Notes: a model not told the origin generated them from the letters alone. DNA of 64,000 bases from Strigamia acuminata (GCA_949358305.1 OX442318.1:7302501-7366500); one strand, 5' to 3'. Shown: positions 26,826-39,325, counted from the first letter of the stretch. Numbers and translations: made by a program.

Positions 26826-27727
26826 AGGTAGATGGATTTTACAAGTTTGTAAATTAGATTTACAAACAATTGAAAATAAGTCTTTTCCAAACATATTTAC
26901 AATCTGGAAAGTGACCCTTTCCGTGACTTTTTTTACAATAACTTTACAAACATTTTCAATTGTGTAATTATAAAATTTCATAATACATTTCCAATGTATT
27001 TCCAATGTATTTCCAATATATTTCCAATATATTTCCAATATAAAAAATCTACTACCTTCCATTTTGAAAAATTTAAATACACCAACTCAATTTTTTTTTT
27101 TAAGCAGTTTGACTTTTTTTTTCAAACACCATTCAATAATCAGTTTTCACTCATTTCATCACAATTTGCATGTTTTATTGACAGTTCTGTTTAAATTTAT
27201 TTTAATCTTATAGTTGTCTTTTTTCTTACCTTGACCTTTGCCAGAATTGAACCCGGGACCCTTTGTTCTAAAGACCACTGCTGTATCCACTAGGCTGGTA
27301 CAGCTTATATTATTAGCATGCATAACTTCTGTTATATAGTTATGTTTTCCAAAATGGTTTTGAATTTGTACCTCTATACACTGTTACGTCCTACGAATGT
27401 TATTCGTAACGTAAGATTGACGTTACGAGTGGACGATTCGTACTGTATGATGGATGTTACGAATGGACGATTCGTAACGTACGATGGACGTTACGTGTGG
27501 ATGATTTACGGAACTTGGCGGGAATGTTTGAATATTTTGAAATTTATTGAGAATATATTTAAAATATATTGTGAAATTTAAAAATTACACAATTGACAAT
27601 GTTAGTAAAGTTATTGTATAAAAAGTCATGTAAATGGTCTTTTTACTAGGTCGTAAATATGTTGGGAAAAAGCTGATTTTCAATTGTTTGTAAATCTAAT
27701 TTACAAACTTGTAAAATCCATCTACCT
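26826..27727. mobile_element. TIR element with 52-bp perfect terminal repeats
   Basis: Ends AGGTAGATGGATTTTACAAG inverted at both sides, identical over about 52 bp. The interior has tandem TTTCCAATGTA units at 26992-27044 and three diverged copies of a CGTAACG/GGACGATTCGTA palindromic unit at 27390-27510. No transposase seen; the target duplication is not clear. It marks the left edge of an 18-kb island missing from the duplicated copy of the locus. Confidence 0.7.
27238..27305 (-). ncRNA. tRNA-like SINE head (A and B boxes)
   Basis: On the minus strand, CCAGCCTAGTGGA (A-box-like) and GGGTCCCGGGTTCAATTC (B box) are spaced as in a tRNA, but acceptor-stem pairing is poor. Reads as the 5' head of a tRNA-derived SINE inside the TIR element rather than a working tRNA gene. 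Confidence 0.6.
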
Positions 27728-27958
27728 TTATATTTACAATGTTTTGAAAATATCCAAACAACATTTCCATCTGAAAGAAAACTGATTGTAAATATAATAT
27801 TTTAAACAACAAATTTACAATTTATTGGAAATATTAGATTTCACTTTTAGGATTTACTACTAATTTCCAAAAGTGTGGAAATGTATAAATATTTGCAACA
27901 CATTTCCAACTAATTTTCTCATAATAGGAAATTTGAATTTTCCAAATTAATTTCCAAC
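27728..27958. other. AT-rich non-coding stretch before Gypsy pol
   Basis: Repeats of ATTTCCAA/TTTACAA words similar to the interior of the preceding TIR element; ends in a polypyrimidine CAG acceptor-like sequence at about 27992. No gene seen. Confidence 0.4.
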
Positions 27959-27992
27959 TTGGAAATGTTTGTAAATTTGCTTTTTTTTCCAG

Positions 27993-30664
27993 TGAAACCA
28001 GTGTCAAATGCTGAGTTTGAGAAAGCAGTTAACCGACATGTTACGAAAAAACTTGTTGACGCAGATCCATCTGGTCTAGTGGACACTGCGTCTCTTCCGA
28101 AATCGGAATCAGAGAATGAAAATCTGAAAGCATTGGAAGAAATCGAAGACGTTATCGATGAATTAATTCAACAAGTAGAATTAGAAGAAAAAGAATCTCT
28201 AGAATTAAAAAAGGAGATTGTCGGTGAAAATCCGACTAAAGATACTTCCAATACTAAAGATAAAGTCGAAAGTAAAGACGATAGACCAACCTCAGTTTCA
28301 GAAACGCCTGAAATTGAGGAATGCATAAAGTTATTTGCAGCGACGACTCTTGTCACCAACGAGTTGCTCGATGAGTTACCATTGGATCCTCCAATTGTAC
28401 CTCCGCATCGATTAAGAAAATTTGAATGCAAAGTGGCTGGAATACCCAACAGCCAAGACCTTCCGACGTTAAAATTAGAAACGTTGAAGGGTGTCATAAC
28501 TGGAATGTTAGACTCGGGAGCAAATAAGAGTTTCCTTGCAACTTCAGTTATTATTCAATTAGGTCTAGAAGAATATCTACAACCTATCGGACCAGGTGTA
28601 AGAGTCACGACAGCGAGTGAAGAAGTCACTCCAGATGGGACAATCCATCTTTCATTTCGGTGGATACATGGCACGTTACGTCATCCGTTCATCGTGATAC
28701 CAAATAAGTATCCAATGGTACTTTTAGGTTGCGATTTCATAAATAAATTAAAAATCCAACCTAATCCACAGACGATGTCTTGGAATTTCGTGCAGCCTGT
28801 TGACTCAGACCTGCCATACATTCCTCAAGCACTGTTGGAACGTTATTTAGAAAAAATAGAGGAACCAGATTCCTCACTTGTGACTTTTGCAAAAGCTTAC
28901 GCTGCAAGTGTAACTCAAAGCAAAATTGATGAAGAGAATTTCATCCAAAAGTTAGTCGAAGAAGCTAACTTAAATTTGGAGCAATCCAAATTGCTAGAAA
29001 AAATGTTATCCAAACATAAAAGGATTATTTCTAAAGATCCAGGTAAAACACACCTGGTTAAGCACAAAATTGAGCTAGACACGAAGAAACCCATTCGTGT
29101 CCCCTTTAAGAGCATAAACCCTCAAAAAAGGGAAATAATCAGACAACTTTGTCAAGACATGATTGACAAAGGCGTAGTCGTCAAAGCTGAAGGCGATTAC
29201 GGAATGCGGCCAGTCCTAGTCATGAGACCAGGAAACGACCCGCGTCTGTGTATTGATTTCCGCCCCATCAATACACATACTAAGTACAACCCACCTCAAA
29301 TGCCAACAATTGAGGAGATCTTACGAGAAATCGGAGAGTTTGAATGGGTTAGTACAATAGATCTGACCAAGGGATACTGGCAGATAGAACTACGACCTGA
29401 AGACAGAGAAAAAACTGCCTTCTGGAGTCCAATGGGAAGGCTTATGTTCCTAGTAATGCTTTTTGGACTTGTAAACGCACCAACTACTTTCCAAGAATTG
29501 ATGGAAAAGGTTTTAGGTGACGTATATCGAAAATTTGCATGGGCATATTTGGATGACATAATCGTTGTATCCAAATCGTTCGAAGAACACGTAAAACACT
29601 TAGATATAGTGTTTACTAAATTAGAAGAAGCTAATTTACATGCGCATCCTGGCAAGACGCATCTATGTAAAAAGGAATTAATTTTCCTAGGCTACAAAGT
29701 AGGAGTTGAAGGACTTGCAGTTGACCCTAAAAAAGTCGCTGCAATTACACAATTTCCGGCTCCTACCAATCTTAAAGAATTGCAAAGATTTCTAGGCATG
29801 GTGAATTTCTTTCACCGCCTAATCAAGAACCTGGCCACAGTTGCAGAACCAATGAGGCCACTCTTGAAGAAGGATGCGGATTTCGACTGGGAATTGCACC
29901 ATCAGGCAGCATTCGATGCGATAAAAGATTTGCTTACGAATGCTGAAACAATGAAAATGCCTGACTTGTATATGCCTTTCATTGTTCATACCGACGCAAG
30001 TCGCCAAGGGTTCGGAGCGGCCCTTACACAGAAAAAACTTGTGGATGGCGAAGAAGTTGAAATGCCATGCGTATATGCAAGCAGAAGCTTGCAGCCTGCC
30101 GAAAAGAATTATACTGTGACAGAATTGGAATGTCTCGTAGTAGTATGGGGATTGCGCACATTTCGCCCATATTTAGAGTACACTACATTCACTGTACAAA
30201 CGGATCACCAAACCTTAAAATGGTTGAAGTCGTTATCAGACCCGTCGGGTCGATTAGCTCGTTGGCAAATGGAGCTGATGGCATATTCGTTCGAGATTCA
30301 GTATGTCAAAGGTCCGCTAAATGTAATAGCAGACGCGTTGTCTCGTGCACCTGTAAGTGCACCTGATGAACCAGAAGATGATGGAGATAATGACGATTTA
30401 TTGTCGTATTGTCCATCTCCTTGCCGTAGTTGGCAAATGGGAAAATTGAACGAATTGCCCAAGTCCGTAATTGTCAATGAAGAAGATCAAGCTATAATCA
30501 ATTATTGTATTAGCGTGCATGATCCATCAGGAACCCCTGATATCGAATTAAGAGCCATGATGGCTAAACAATTCGAGTTGCCAACAACAAATGTTTTAAT
30601 TAAAGCATTCGCAGCCAGAATTGCAAAGCAATTGACTGTGATCCTCCAACGAGGAACGACATAA
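27993..30664 (+). pseudogene. Gypsy retrotransposon pol: protease, reverse transcriptase, RNase H
   Basis: Open for about 890 codons. Acidic N-terminal linker, aspartic protease DSGANKSF near 28511, RT motifs (IDFRPIN, TIDLTKGYWQI, FGLVNAPTTFQELM, YLDDIIVVS at about 29546), thumb and connection, then RNase H (HTDASRQGFGAAL near 29987, ADALSRA). It is preceded by an acceptor-like CAG rather than by gag. The frame is lost at about 30645-30664 by a one-base shift before the integrase. No gag or left LTR found. An insect retroelement relic; long open length suggests modest age. Confidence 0.85.
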
Positions 30665-33117
30665 TTGCGGCACAAAAAGCAGATAAATTCTGTCAAATAA
30701 TTCGCAATTTTATACTCAATAAAATTTACCCAGAGTATTTGTGGAATGAACCACAGAAAAAACATTTTAAAAGAGTAGCAAGTACTTATCTCATTGAAGA
30801 AGATATGTTAATCCACTATCATCCTACCTCCACAGATGAATTAGGAGAGGATGGTAGAGCACTTAAAGTCGTAGTGCCCAAAAAACTGATTTATAAAATC
30901 ATTTGGTTGATGTACGGACATCCACTGTCCGGCCATCCAGGCATTGCGAGAATAATGTATCGAACTCGAAGAGTTTATACCTGGAAAGGTATGAAACGTG
31001 ATATTACGCGTTTTATTCAACATTGTCAAGGTTGTCAGGCATGCAAGCCAAGATCGAAGACAGAAATAGAAGGCGCTCAAATTGGACGGTTCAGACTAGG
31101 GGTGTGTGCGGTACCGGTATACCGTACCGCGGTATTTTTTTGACAGCGCAATACCGCGGTATCTGCCAAAATACCGCAAAACGGTATACCGCAATACCGG
31201 CAATACCGCATAAATACCGCAATACCGCTAATACCGCTAATACCGGTAACATCGCTAATACCGCATTAATATCAAATTTTGTTAACAAAATTACGATTGG
31301 AGCTCACTTAGCCACCAAAATAGCTTTTTCTTGCTGCTACAACACTCATAATAATAATAATTGTTTAATAAACATCAAATGAAATTGTTTTTGAATGTTG
31401 TAGAAGCAAGAAAAAGCTATTTTGGTGGCTGGGGGAGCTCCAATCGTAATTTGGACAAAAAATTCGAGCTCAGCATCGAATTTCACCCCTGGACGGACCG
31501 TACGAGCGCTGTACACGGTCGGAACGGAGCGCAGCAGACGAATACGCGAGTACAACACCATGAAATTGTTTTTCCAATGTCGCCGTGCAGCGAAGCGCAT
31601 TACGGGGCAGCAACGAAGGAAGTTTTGACGGTTTTCGTCGTCGTCGGACTCCAGGAAAGGGAACATTCCATGGAAAACAGTAACTTTGAGTTATATTTAT
31701 TATTAGTTTCAAGTTTAAACAGTTGGAAACTGTTTAAAGTGCCGAATTTCTTTCATTGAAAAAGTAGCAAATAATCACATCAACAATCGGTATTCGCGGT
31801 ATCGCGGTATTTTGGTATTCGCGATATTCCGGTATTGGCGGTGTTGGTGCGGTATTGCGGTATTGGTGCGGTATTGCCGTATTGGTGCGGTTTTTGCGGT
31901 ATTGCGGTATGCCGCATTCATGCGGTATTTTGCCAATACCGTACCGCACTCGCCTCAAAAAAATACCGCACATGCCTAATTCGGACCATTCGACTGTCTC
32001 AGTGTGGATTTGTCTGGCCCGAAACCTAGAACCAGAAGGAACAATACCCACATTTGCGTCATCGTAGATGTCGCTACGCATTGGCCAGAATTATTTCCAA
32101 TGTGTAATCCAACGGCAATAAAGGTTGCCAATAGCATTTATCACTTATCAATAACTTTCGGATTCCCGAGACAAATTATAAGTGATAATGGACCACAATT
32201 TCGATCATTGGTCTATAAAGAATTTTGCAAAAAATTCGACATGTCGCCAACACCGACATTGATTTATTATCCGCAGGCAAACCCTGTAGAAAGAACAAAT
32301 CGTGACATAAAATACCTTGTTTCAATTTATTCTGACATCCACGACCAATGGGATGAATATCTGCGCGAGTTCGCATTCAGTTTGAGAACAACTGTCACAA
32401 GAGGGCGAGATTATTCTCCCGCTTTCTTGAATTTTTTCCGAGAATTAAGAATTCCGTGGGATCCAAGAATTCCAGAAGGAATCTTAGTAATAGATCCTAA
32501 AAATCCGCACTTGTACGTGCAGAAATTGGAAGCAATAATTGCAGAGACGTATCAGCATATGATGTCTCACGTCTTAGATTTAAGACGCTGTGTCAAAGCT
32601 GAAAAATCAGATAAAAAATTCGATAACTTCAGACAAAATGATTTAGTCTGGCGAGAGTCACATATTCTCAAATGCCGCTAAAGGAATAGCAGCAGATATT
32701 TCGCCGAAAAGGAATGGGCCATATGTAATTGTAAAAAGGTTACAAGGTGGCGCCTTTCAACTTCGACGGCTGGCCGATAATAAAATATATCCAGCAGTGC
32801 ACGGCACCGAATTAATGTTGTACTTTCCCGTTTTCAACCAAGAAATTTGGCTGGAAGGGGAGGAAGTGGGTCAAAAAACAAAAAATATTGTTAATACCTT
32901 GGACGACGCAGAGTTATCCAAAATTCCTGTCGAAAATACGGAATCGAGTAAAAAATGGAAACTCAAAAATGACGAAGTCGATCAAATTAATGAGCGACTT
33001 GAAAACATTGAACTTGATGAGAATCTGGAAAAAGAAATGTTTTTAGAAAAAGAAAAATTTCAAACAATTCAAAAGACAACTCATCTGACACTCGAGACGA
33101 TTCAGATGACAATCTAA
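30665..33117 (+). pseudogene. Gypsy integrase, split by a hAT element
   Basis: 30739-31096: H2C2 zinc-binding domain (HPLSGHPGIARIMY, CQGCQACK). The hAT element 31097-31978 interrupts. 31987-32681: DDE core (VDLSGPKP, VIVDVATHWPELFP, ISDNGPQFRS, Glu helix). A stop follows at 32679, and a C-terminal region (RNGPYVIVKRL, 32700-33117) continues in another frame. Same element as the pol frame upstream. Inactive through the shift, insertion and stop. Confidence 0.85.
31097..31978. mobile_element. hAT-type MITE with nested hairpin
   Basis: Ends TAGGGGTGTGTGCGGTACC and TACCGCACATGCCTA; flanking 8-mers GTTCAGAC (31089-31096) and ATTCGGAC (31979-31986) agree at 6 of 8, as for an aged hAT duplication. 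Both ends carry arrays of TACCGC/GCGGTA words in inverted orientation. Inside, 31289-31446 is a separate inverted repeat (GATTGGAGCTC, CCACCAAAATAGC, TTGTAGAAGC and complement). No transposase. Confidence 0.8.
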
Positions 33118-33529
33118 ACAAGTTGGATTGTTCTTCGCAAAAGTCAAAGTACAACTTAAGATCTCGCGTTCCGCGAGTCAAGACATAGCGTTGTCTTTCA
33201 CCTTTTGGGTTTACCCAAGAGATCCGAGAAGCAATCTCGTGACGTCATTCGTAGTCCGTACTCGAATGTCAACGTTAATTAGACGTAATAATTAGTGACG
33301 TCACACGGCGTCTCTAAAACAAGTTCATGTCTCCAATCAACGAACTTAGTCACTTTTTCAAAAGTTTCAAGAGTGTATGCATCGCATCGCCTACGTTACG
33401 ACTCGAATAATTCGACAAACCAATCGTAAGTAATTTTTCTGAATGAAAAATTTGATAAAACATAAATTTTATGTATTATTTCTCTTTCAAGACGAAAGAT
33501 TTTCCGAAATTACGGGAAAAAGAAAGAGA
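33118..33529 (+). other. Possible Gypsy 3' LTR remnant / leader
   Basis: Follows the Gypsy pol end. Contains the words CGTGACGTCA and TGACGTCACAC but no paired LTR in the window. Ends in an acceptor-like TTTCTCTTTCAAG at 33492 before the two-exon gag-like gene. Function not shown. Confidence 0.35.
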
Positions 33530-34130
33530 ATGAACGACGAAGCGATCCAACTCCATGCCAATGGAGAGTTGCCCATGGATGGGGCAAACGATGATGCGCA
33601 GTTGACGCTCCAGCAGAGGGTAAATTATTAGAATAATTTTTACCGAGTGTTTCAGTCAGAAAAATTGAGTAAAATCAAGTTTCTTGACTTCAAACACAAG
33701 CCGCTAAAAAACAAAAATGGCGGCTATAAAAGTCACGTGCTTCAAGCATGTGAAAAGGGCGTTGCCATAGCAACCAAACATCCCTTAGTGGCTCCAAGCC
33801 ACAAGCGCTGAGCTTAAAAAATATTTCAAATAAGAAATTATTTGTTTATTTTTAATAAAAACTAATCCGTTTATTTTTCGAATTTAATTGTAGATCGAAA
33901 GGGATCGGGAGACGCCGGACGCTCTCCCCGACCACGTGCCGACGCAGCACCCGCTGATTTTTCGTGGCGCATTGCCCGAAAAGATTCGTCAATTACAGAC
34001 GGCGAATAACACGTGGTGGAAGCTGCGACACGACTTCAGCAAAGCCGCGCTGCAAGGATTTGGGGCAAAAGGCCGATTTATCGAGCGCCTTCACGCTCGA
34101 CGAGAGCGCTCCAGGACCACTAGCTTCTGA
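33530..34130 (+). CDS. Two-exon GC-rich gag-like or hypothetical gene
   Basis: Exon 1 33530-33619 (ATG in AGAGAATGAACG, donor GTAAAT) and exon 2 33894-34130 (acceptor ATTGTAG), joining in phase 0 to 108 codons. Notable parts: MNDEAIQLHANGELPMDG and PLIFRGALPEKIRQLQTAN, then an Arg-rich C-terminus. GC-rich against an AT-rich intron, suggesting coding use. No family recognised; context suggests the start of a retroelement gag truncated by the satellite that begins 56 bases later. Splice model inferred. Confidence 0.4.
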
Positions 34131-34185
34131 GTTATTAAATAATCAGTGGCCGGTGACGCAGCGAGAGCGTCACGAGCAACTCAAC

Positions 34186-36215
34186 ATGGCATTTTGGAAC
34201 GACCGTAGACATGCCAGCCGTTTCTGCAACTCAACATGGCATTTTGGAACGACCGTAGACATGCCAGCCGTTTCTGCAACTCAACATGGCATTTTGGAAC
34301 GACCGTAGACATGCCAGCCGTTTCTGCAACTCAACATGGCATTTTGGAACGACCGTAGACATGCCAGCCGTTCCTGCAACTCAACACGGCATTTTGGAAC
34401 GACCGTAGACATGCCAGCCGTTCCTGCAACTCAACACGGCATTTTGGAACGACCGTAGACATGCCAGCCGTTCCTGCAACTCATACCGGCATTTTGGAAC
34501 GACCGTAGACATGCCAGCCGTTCCTGCAACTCATACCGGCATTTTGGAACGACCGTAGACATGCCAGCCGTTGCTGCAACTCAACACGGCATTTTGGAAC
34601 GACCGTAGACATGCCAGCCGTATCTGCAACTCATACCGTCATTTTGGAACGACCGTAGGCATGCCAGCCGTTCCTGCAACTCATACCGTCATTTTGGAAC
34701 GACCGTAGGCATGCCAGCCGTTTCTGCAACTCAACACGGCATTTTGGAACGACCGTAGGCATGCCAGCCGTTTCTGCAACTCAACACGGCATTTTGGAAC
34801 GACCGTAGACATGCCAGCCGTATCTGCAACTCATACCGGCATTTTGGAACGACCGTAGACATGCCAGCCGTATCTGCAACTCATACCGGCATTTTGGAAC
34901 GACCGTAGGCATGCCAGCCGTTTCTGCAACTCAACACGGCATTTTGGAACGACCGTAGGCATGCCAGCCGTTTCTGCAACTCAACACGGCATTTTGGAAC
35001 GACCGTAGGCATGCCAGCCGTTCCTGCAACTCATACCGTCATTTTGGAACGACCGTAGACATGCCAGCCGTTGCTGCAACTCAACACGGCATTTTGGAAC
35101 GACCGTAGACATGCCAGCCGTATCTGCAACTCATACCGTCATTTTGGAACGACCGTAGGCATGCCAGCCGTTCCTGCAACTCATACCGTCATTTTGGAAC
35201 GACCGTAGGCATGCCAGCCGTTTCTGCAACTCAACACGGCATTTTGGAACGACCGTAGGCATGCCAGCCGTTTCTGCAACTCAACACGGCATTTTGGAAC
35301 GACCGTAGACATGCCAGCCGTATCTGCAACTCATACCGGCATTTTGGAACGACCGTAGACATGCCAGCCGTATCTGCAACTCATACCGGCATTTTGGAAC
35401 GACCGTAGGCATGCCAGCCGTTTCTGCAACTCAACACGGCATTTTGGAACGACCGTAGGCATGCCAGCCGTTTCTGCAACTCAACACGGCATTTTGGAAC
35501 GACCGTAGGCATGCCAGCCGTTCCTGCAACTCATACCGTCATTTTGGAACGACCGTAGGCATGCCAGCCGTATCTGCAACTCATTCCGTCATTTTGGAAC
35601 GACCGTAGGCATGCCAGCCGTATCTGCAACCCAACCCGTCATTTTGGAACGACCGTAGACATGCCAGCCGTATCTGCAACCCAACCCGTCATTTTGGAAC
35701 GACCGTAGACATGCCAGCCGTATCTGCAACTCATACCGGCATTTTGGAACGACCGTAGACATGCCAGCCGTATCTGCAACTCATACCGGCATTTTGGAAC
35801 GACCGTAGACATGCCAGCCGTATCTGCAACTCATACCGGCATTTTGGAACGACCGTAGGCATGCCAGCCGTTCCTGCAACTCATACCGTCATTTTGGAAC
35901 GACCGTAGGCATGCCAGCCGTTCCTGCAACTCATACCGTCATTTTGGAACAACCGTAGGCATGCCAGCCGTTCCTGCAACTCATACCGTCATTTTGGAAC
36001 GACCGTAGGCATGCCAGCCGTATCTGCAACCCAACCCGTCATTTTGGAACGACCGTAGACATGCCAGCCGTATCTGCAACCCAACCCGTCATTTTGGAAC
36101 GACCGTAGACATGCCAGCCGTATCTGCAACCCAACCCGTCATTTTGGAACGACCGTAGACATGCCAGCCGTATCTGCAACCCAACACGGCATTTGGGAAA
36201 GACCGTAGACATGTG
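34186..36215 (+). repeat. 50-bp satellite, about 40 copies, with 500-bp higher order
   Basis: Unit ATTTTGGAACGACCGTAGAC, ATGCCAGCCGTTTCTGCAAC, TCAACATGGC, exactly 50 bases per copy. Variation is confined to a few positions (GTAGAC/GTAGGC, CCGTTTC/TTC/TAT, TCAACACGGC/TCATACCGGC/TCATACCGTC/CCAACCCGTC). The variant order around 34561-35060 recurs 500 bases later, a ten-unit higher-order repeat. No gene. Starts just after the gag-like exon. Confidence 0.95.
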
Positions 36216-36234
36216 AACCGCTTCTGAAACTCAA

Positions 36235-36330
36235 TCTGTCAAGTCCGCCTACTGTAGTCAGGCATCCGCTGTGACATCCGCCTACTGTAGCCAGGCATCC
36301 GCTGTGACATCCGCCTACCGTAGTCAGACA
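36235..36330 (+). repeat. Short 34-bp tandem repeat
   Basis: Three copies of GACATCCGCCTACTGTAGYC AGGCATCCGCTGT, different from the 50-bp satellite it abuts. Non-coding. Confidence 0.75.
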
Positions 36331-36469
36331 TCCGCAATTAATTATCCAAAAAAAATAATTAGGATATCCAACAAACATGGCCTTATCCGCTAGGCCAAAT
36401 GCTACTTTTGGCCTAATTCTTAATAAAGTTATGGGGTTTATATGACAGTTAACATTAAAAAGTATACAA
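36331..36469. other. Non-coding spacer with a small hairpin
   Basis: Contains GGCCTTATCCGCTAGGCC, an imperfect hairpin, and AT-rich sequence; nothing else seen. Confidence 0.3.
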
Positions 36470-37186
36470 ATGGATATATGCTCATGAGTTCGAGCTTCGG
36501 CAATGTGAGCGGTTTTAGTGGTGCGTCACGTGATTTGGACATGCACAATGCTACATCGACCGCTCCTTTGGTTTCTGTTCGGACGTAGACCATAAGCTTT
36601 TGGTCTTGTGTCGCAAAAAAGATGAAGTTCTTGTTGAGAATCGTCGCTCAGGTTCAAGCTGTAAGGTCGCTTGACCGAGATTCATCTCAATGTTGCGACT
36701 TGTCCGAACCATTCGACCCACTGTTTGGCGATGTCAGGGGGCAAAGCTGCATCCCAATCGAATTTTCTTGACCACAGTTCTTGAAACATTAATTTCCCAA
36801 CGATTGTAAACGGCGTGGCGAGACCCAATGGGTCGTAAATTTTTGCCACCGACTGAACGATTGTCCTTTTCGATCCTTGGCCAGTAGTGAGTTTTTTATC
36901 GGCCCATTCGCCTATTTCGAGTGGTAGGTTGTCGGTATCGTCGTGCCAAATTAACTCCAGCACGGTCGTTCGATGTTTTTCAGCAGCGATGATTTCTTTG
37001 TCTTCAGGAATTTCTTCTGCAAATATTTCCCGTAATCTGTAGCAAGGAATGCGCAAATTTGGTAGACAAACTGAATGGAAGCGTTTGAAAAGAAAGAATA
37101 ATGGCGTCGCTCTTCTCGAGCGAACTATTGCACGACGTTACGGCTACGTACAGGCGTGTACGAGACCGAAAACAACACTTATGCAC
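36470..37186 (-). pseudogene. BEL/Pao pol, RT connection and RNase H-like part
   Basis: Best frame 36682-37056: EEIPEDKEIIAAEKHRTTVL, then SVAKIYDPLGLATPFTIVGK and LWSRKFDWDAALP, all typical of Pao polymerases after the palm. Downstream, QELHLFCD near 36630 in a shifted frame is the Pao RNase H opening. At least one frameshift. Confidence 0.75.
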
Positions 37187-37590
37187 TTATGAACGTGCTA
37201 AATAATAAACTGGAGTTATAAAAACCATAAAACAATTTAATAAACACTTGAAACTTACATGTGAAATCCATTTGAATAAAAAACATAGCTTGAAGAACTT
37301 GCAAACATGCAAGCCGCCATTTTGGAATACAGAATATTAACAGTAGACACTCCAGTGTCGAATATTGGCAAAGAAAATACAACAAATTAAACACCGCTTG
37401 ATGCTTAAAGTTAAACATGAGAAAAATTAATAATAAATCGTGCTTCATGCACAAATAATTGATAATAAGATAACAAATATGTTATAAAGCCGAAATAAAC
37501 ATAAAGATGATGTGTAATGATCCATATCATATTGAGAGACGTAAAACAATTGAAATAATATGTAAAACCGGATCGAATATTAACATAATC
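37187..37590. other. AT-rich insert in the BEL pol gene
   Basis: About 400 bases without conserved coding content, separating the YVDD part from the connection part of the BEL reverse transcriptase. No terminal repeats recognised. Confidence 0.4.
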
Positions 37591-38650
37591 GTCGCGAATT
37601 CGAGTGCCATTTCCGCAAGGGTAGATGCGCGTCTAACATTAATTTTTGTGCCTTATAGAAGACGATAAGAACTTGTTCTTCGGTCCGCATAGAATCGAGT
37701 AGATCGTCGACGTAGAATTTAGTTTTAATTTGTTCCACTGTCGCTGGATACTGTTCCTGTAAAAACCGGGAGTTTTAGAAGTCTCGAGGTCGCGCAGAAT
37801 CGAAGGAAATGGAGGATGCATCGTGCAGTGAAGTCGACATCGAGGAGGTGTTTTTCGGTTGAGAAGCGATGACGCGGAACCGGAAATACGTGGTAGTGTC
37901 ATAATTTGTCATGATTTGTCATAATCTTTCTTTTGTCTTTGTTTTGTATTGTGTGAACCCCGAACAAATCAGTGTAATTTCCAATTTACAACGTGCAGCA
38001 TGTCTTGAATTTTATTCATTTTCCAATCCAGTTCGATCGTAAGTTTTGATGCAGTTTTTGTCAAATATCAGCGTGCAGATCTCTTTTGAACTTTCAAAGT
38101 TCTTTCATTTTCTCCAAGTGTAACTGGATTGTGTCGTTCAACAAGTAGGGGCTGGAAGACACACCAAATACGACGCGTATTTGACGCATTACACGCGGGA
38201 TGAGAAACTCAAGTCCATTCCAATCCTTCGGAACCCACAAAAAACTGGCGTAGTTTCGGTCTCGAATCCGTAATAACAACTGTAGGAACGCCTTCTCAAT
38301 GTCCGACAGGTAATCGATCAACTCCCACCTAAACGGCACCAAAAGTTTCAAAATTTCCGGCAGCAAATTCAGGCCGCTGTTCAAGCAGTCGTTTAGCGAG
38401 AGTTCGTTCTTGTCTTTCGACGAACTGTCAAATACAATGCGGATCTTGGTTGTTGCACGATCTTCACGCACCATTGCTCGATGTGGCATGAAGTAGGAAT
38501 GTTCGGGATCCTGCACTTTAACTTCTTCAATGATGCTGCTCTTCAGCTGGTCAAAAATTTTCTTGTACGCTTGAAAAAATCCAGGTTTTTTTTTAAATTT
38601 ACGCACGAGATGCTAAAACCTCCGGTTGGCGACTTCGTAGTTATTTCTCA
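37591..38650 (-). pseudogene. BEL/Pao reverse transcriptase, palm
   Basis: 38094-38606 carries YFMPHRAMVRED, KIRIVFDSSSK, LNDCLNSGLNLLPEIL and the DIEKAFLQL motif. After a disrupted stretch (37906-38093), 37640-37760 carries TVEQIKTKFYVDDLLDSM, the Pao-type YVDD active site. Frames broken by stops. Confidence 0.8.
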
Positions 38651-39127
38651 AGTGACTGGAGTCAAACCAACCACGGAAAGGGGACCACATATTGTCCATC
38701 TTCACGTGTTACTTGTTCGCGAAATTGTTTTGCGCACGAGTTGTGGTCTGTTGGAGACTCATCTTCGGTTTCGTGGCGAATTCCAATTGCCTCGAGCTCC
38801 CAAAACTTTTTCAAACTTTCATCCAGACGTTCCTCGAGGCGCACGTTGAACACACGAGTCACCATGGTTGCAAGGGATGTTATGTTGGTCGATGAACCCA
38901 TCAATGTCCATCCGAACATTGTCTCTACTGCGAGCAAATTCTTCTCGACTTTGTGTACTCGACCGGTAAGTATTTTCGTAATACAATCAGCACCTATTAA
39001 GACAAATGCATCAAAATTAGTATATTTTTTGAATTCTATGGATATATCGTTGCGTGCTAGGGCGGCTCGCAAGCCAGCCTGCAACTCAGTTTTTATTGGC
39101 TTTGTTATTCACGGTGTTTCGATTGCT
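38651..39127 (-). pseudogene. BEL/Pao protease C-terminal part and RT lead-in
   Basis: Encodes FVLIGADCITKILTGRV, VETMFGWTLMGSS and the linker toward RT. Continues the protease start found at 42623-42946 on the other side of the Gypsy insertion, whose 5-bp target duplication GCGAC splits the reading frame. Confidence 0.75.
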
Positions 39128-39132
39128 GCGAC

Positions 39133-39325
39133 TGTGACTCCCGGACACCGGAATCTGTCCCCTGTCCGTAGTCAGCCTCCCTACAGAAAGGGGGCGTCCC
39201 GTCTTGTAAGGGGTTAACGGATTGGCTCCCGCTAATTCCCACTGTACGCCATTTTGTATTTTGTTGAATAAACTAGTCTTACCTTTGCTTTAACCTAAAT
39301 CGGATCGTAATACACTAGACTCACA
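39133..39325 (+). repeat. Left LTR of the gag/protease-only Gypsy element
   Basis: 193 bases, begins TGTGACTCCC, contains GAATAAACTAG (polyadenylation-type) and ends CTCACA. Near-identical to 42387-42574 apart from CACTA near the end. Confidence 0.9.

Noticed and set aside
27238-27305. Functional tRNA gene
   Set aside because: A and B boxes are recognisable but stems do not pair well and it lies inside a TIR element: SINE head instead.
34186-36215. CRISPR array
   Set aside because: Adjacent 50-bp units without unique spacers, in a eukaryotic transposon-rich setting: a satellite.
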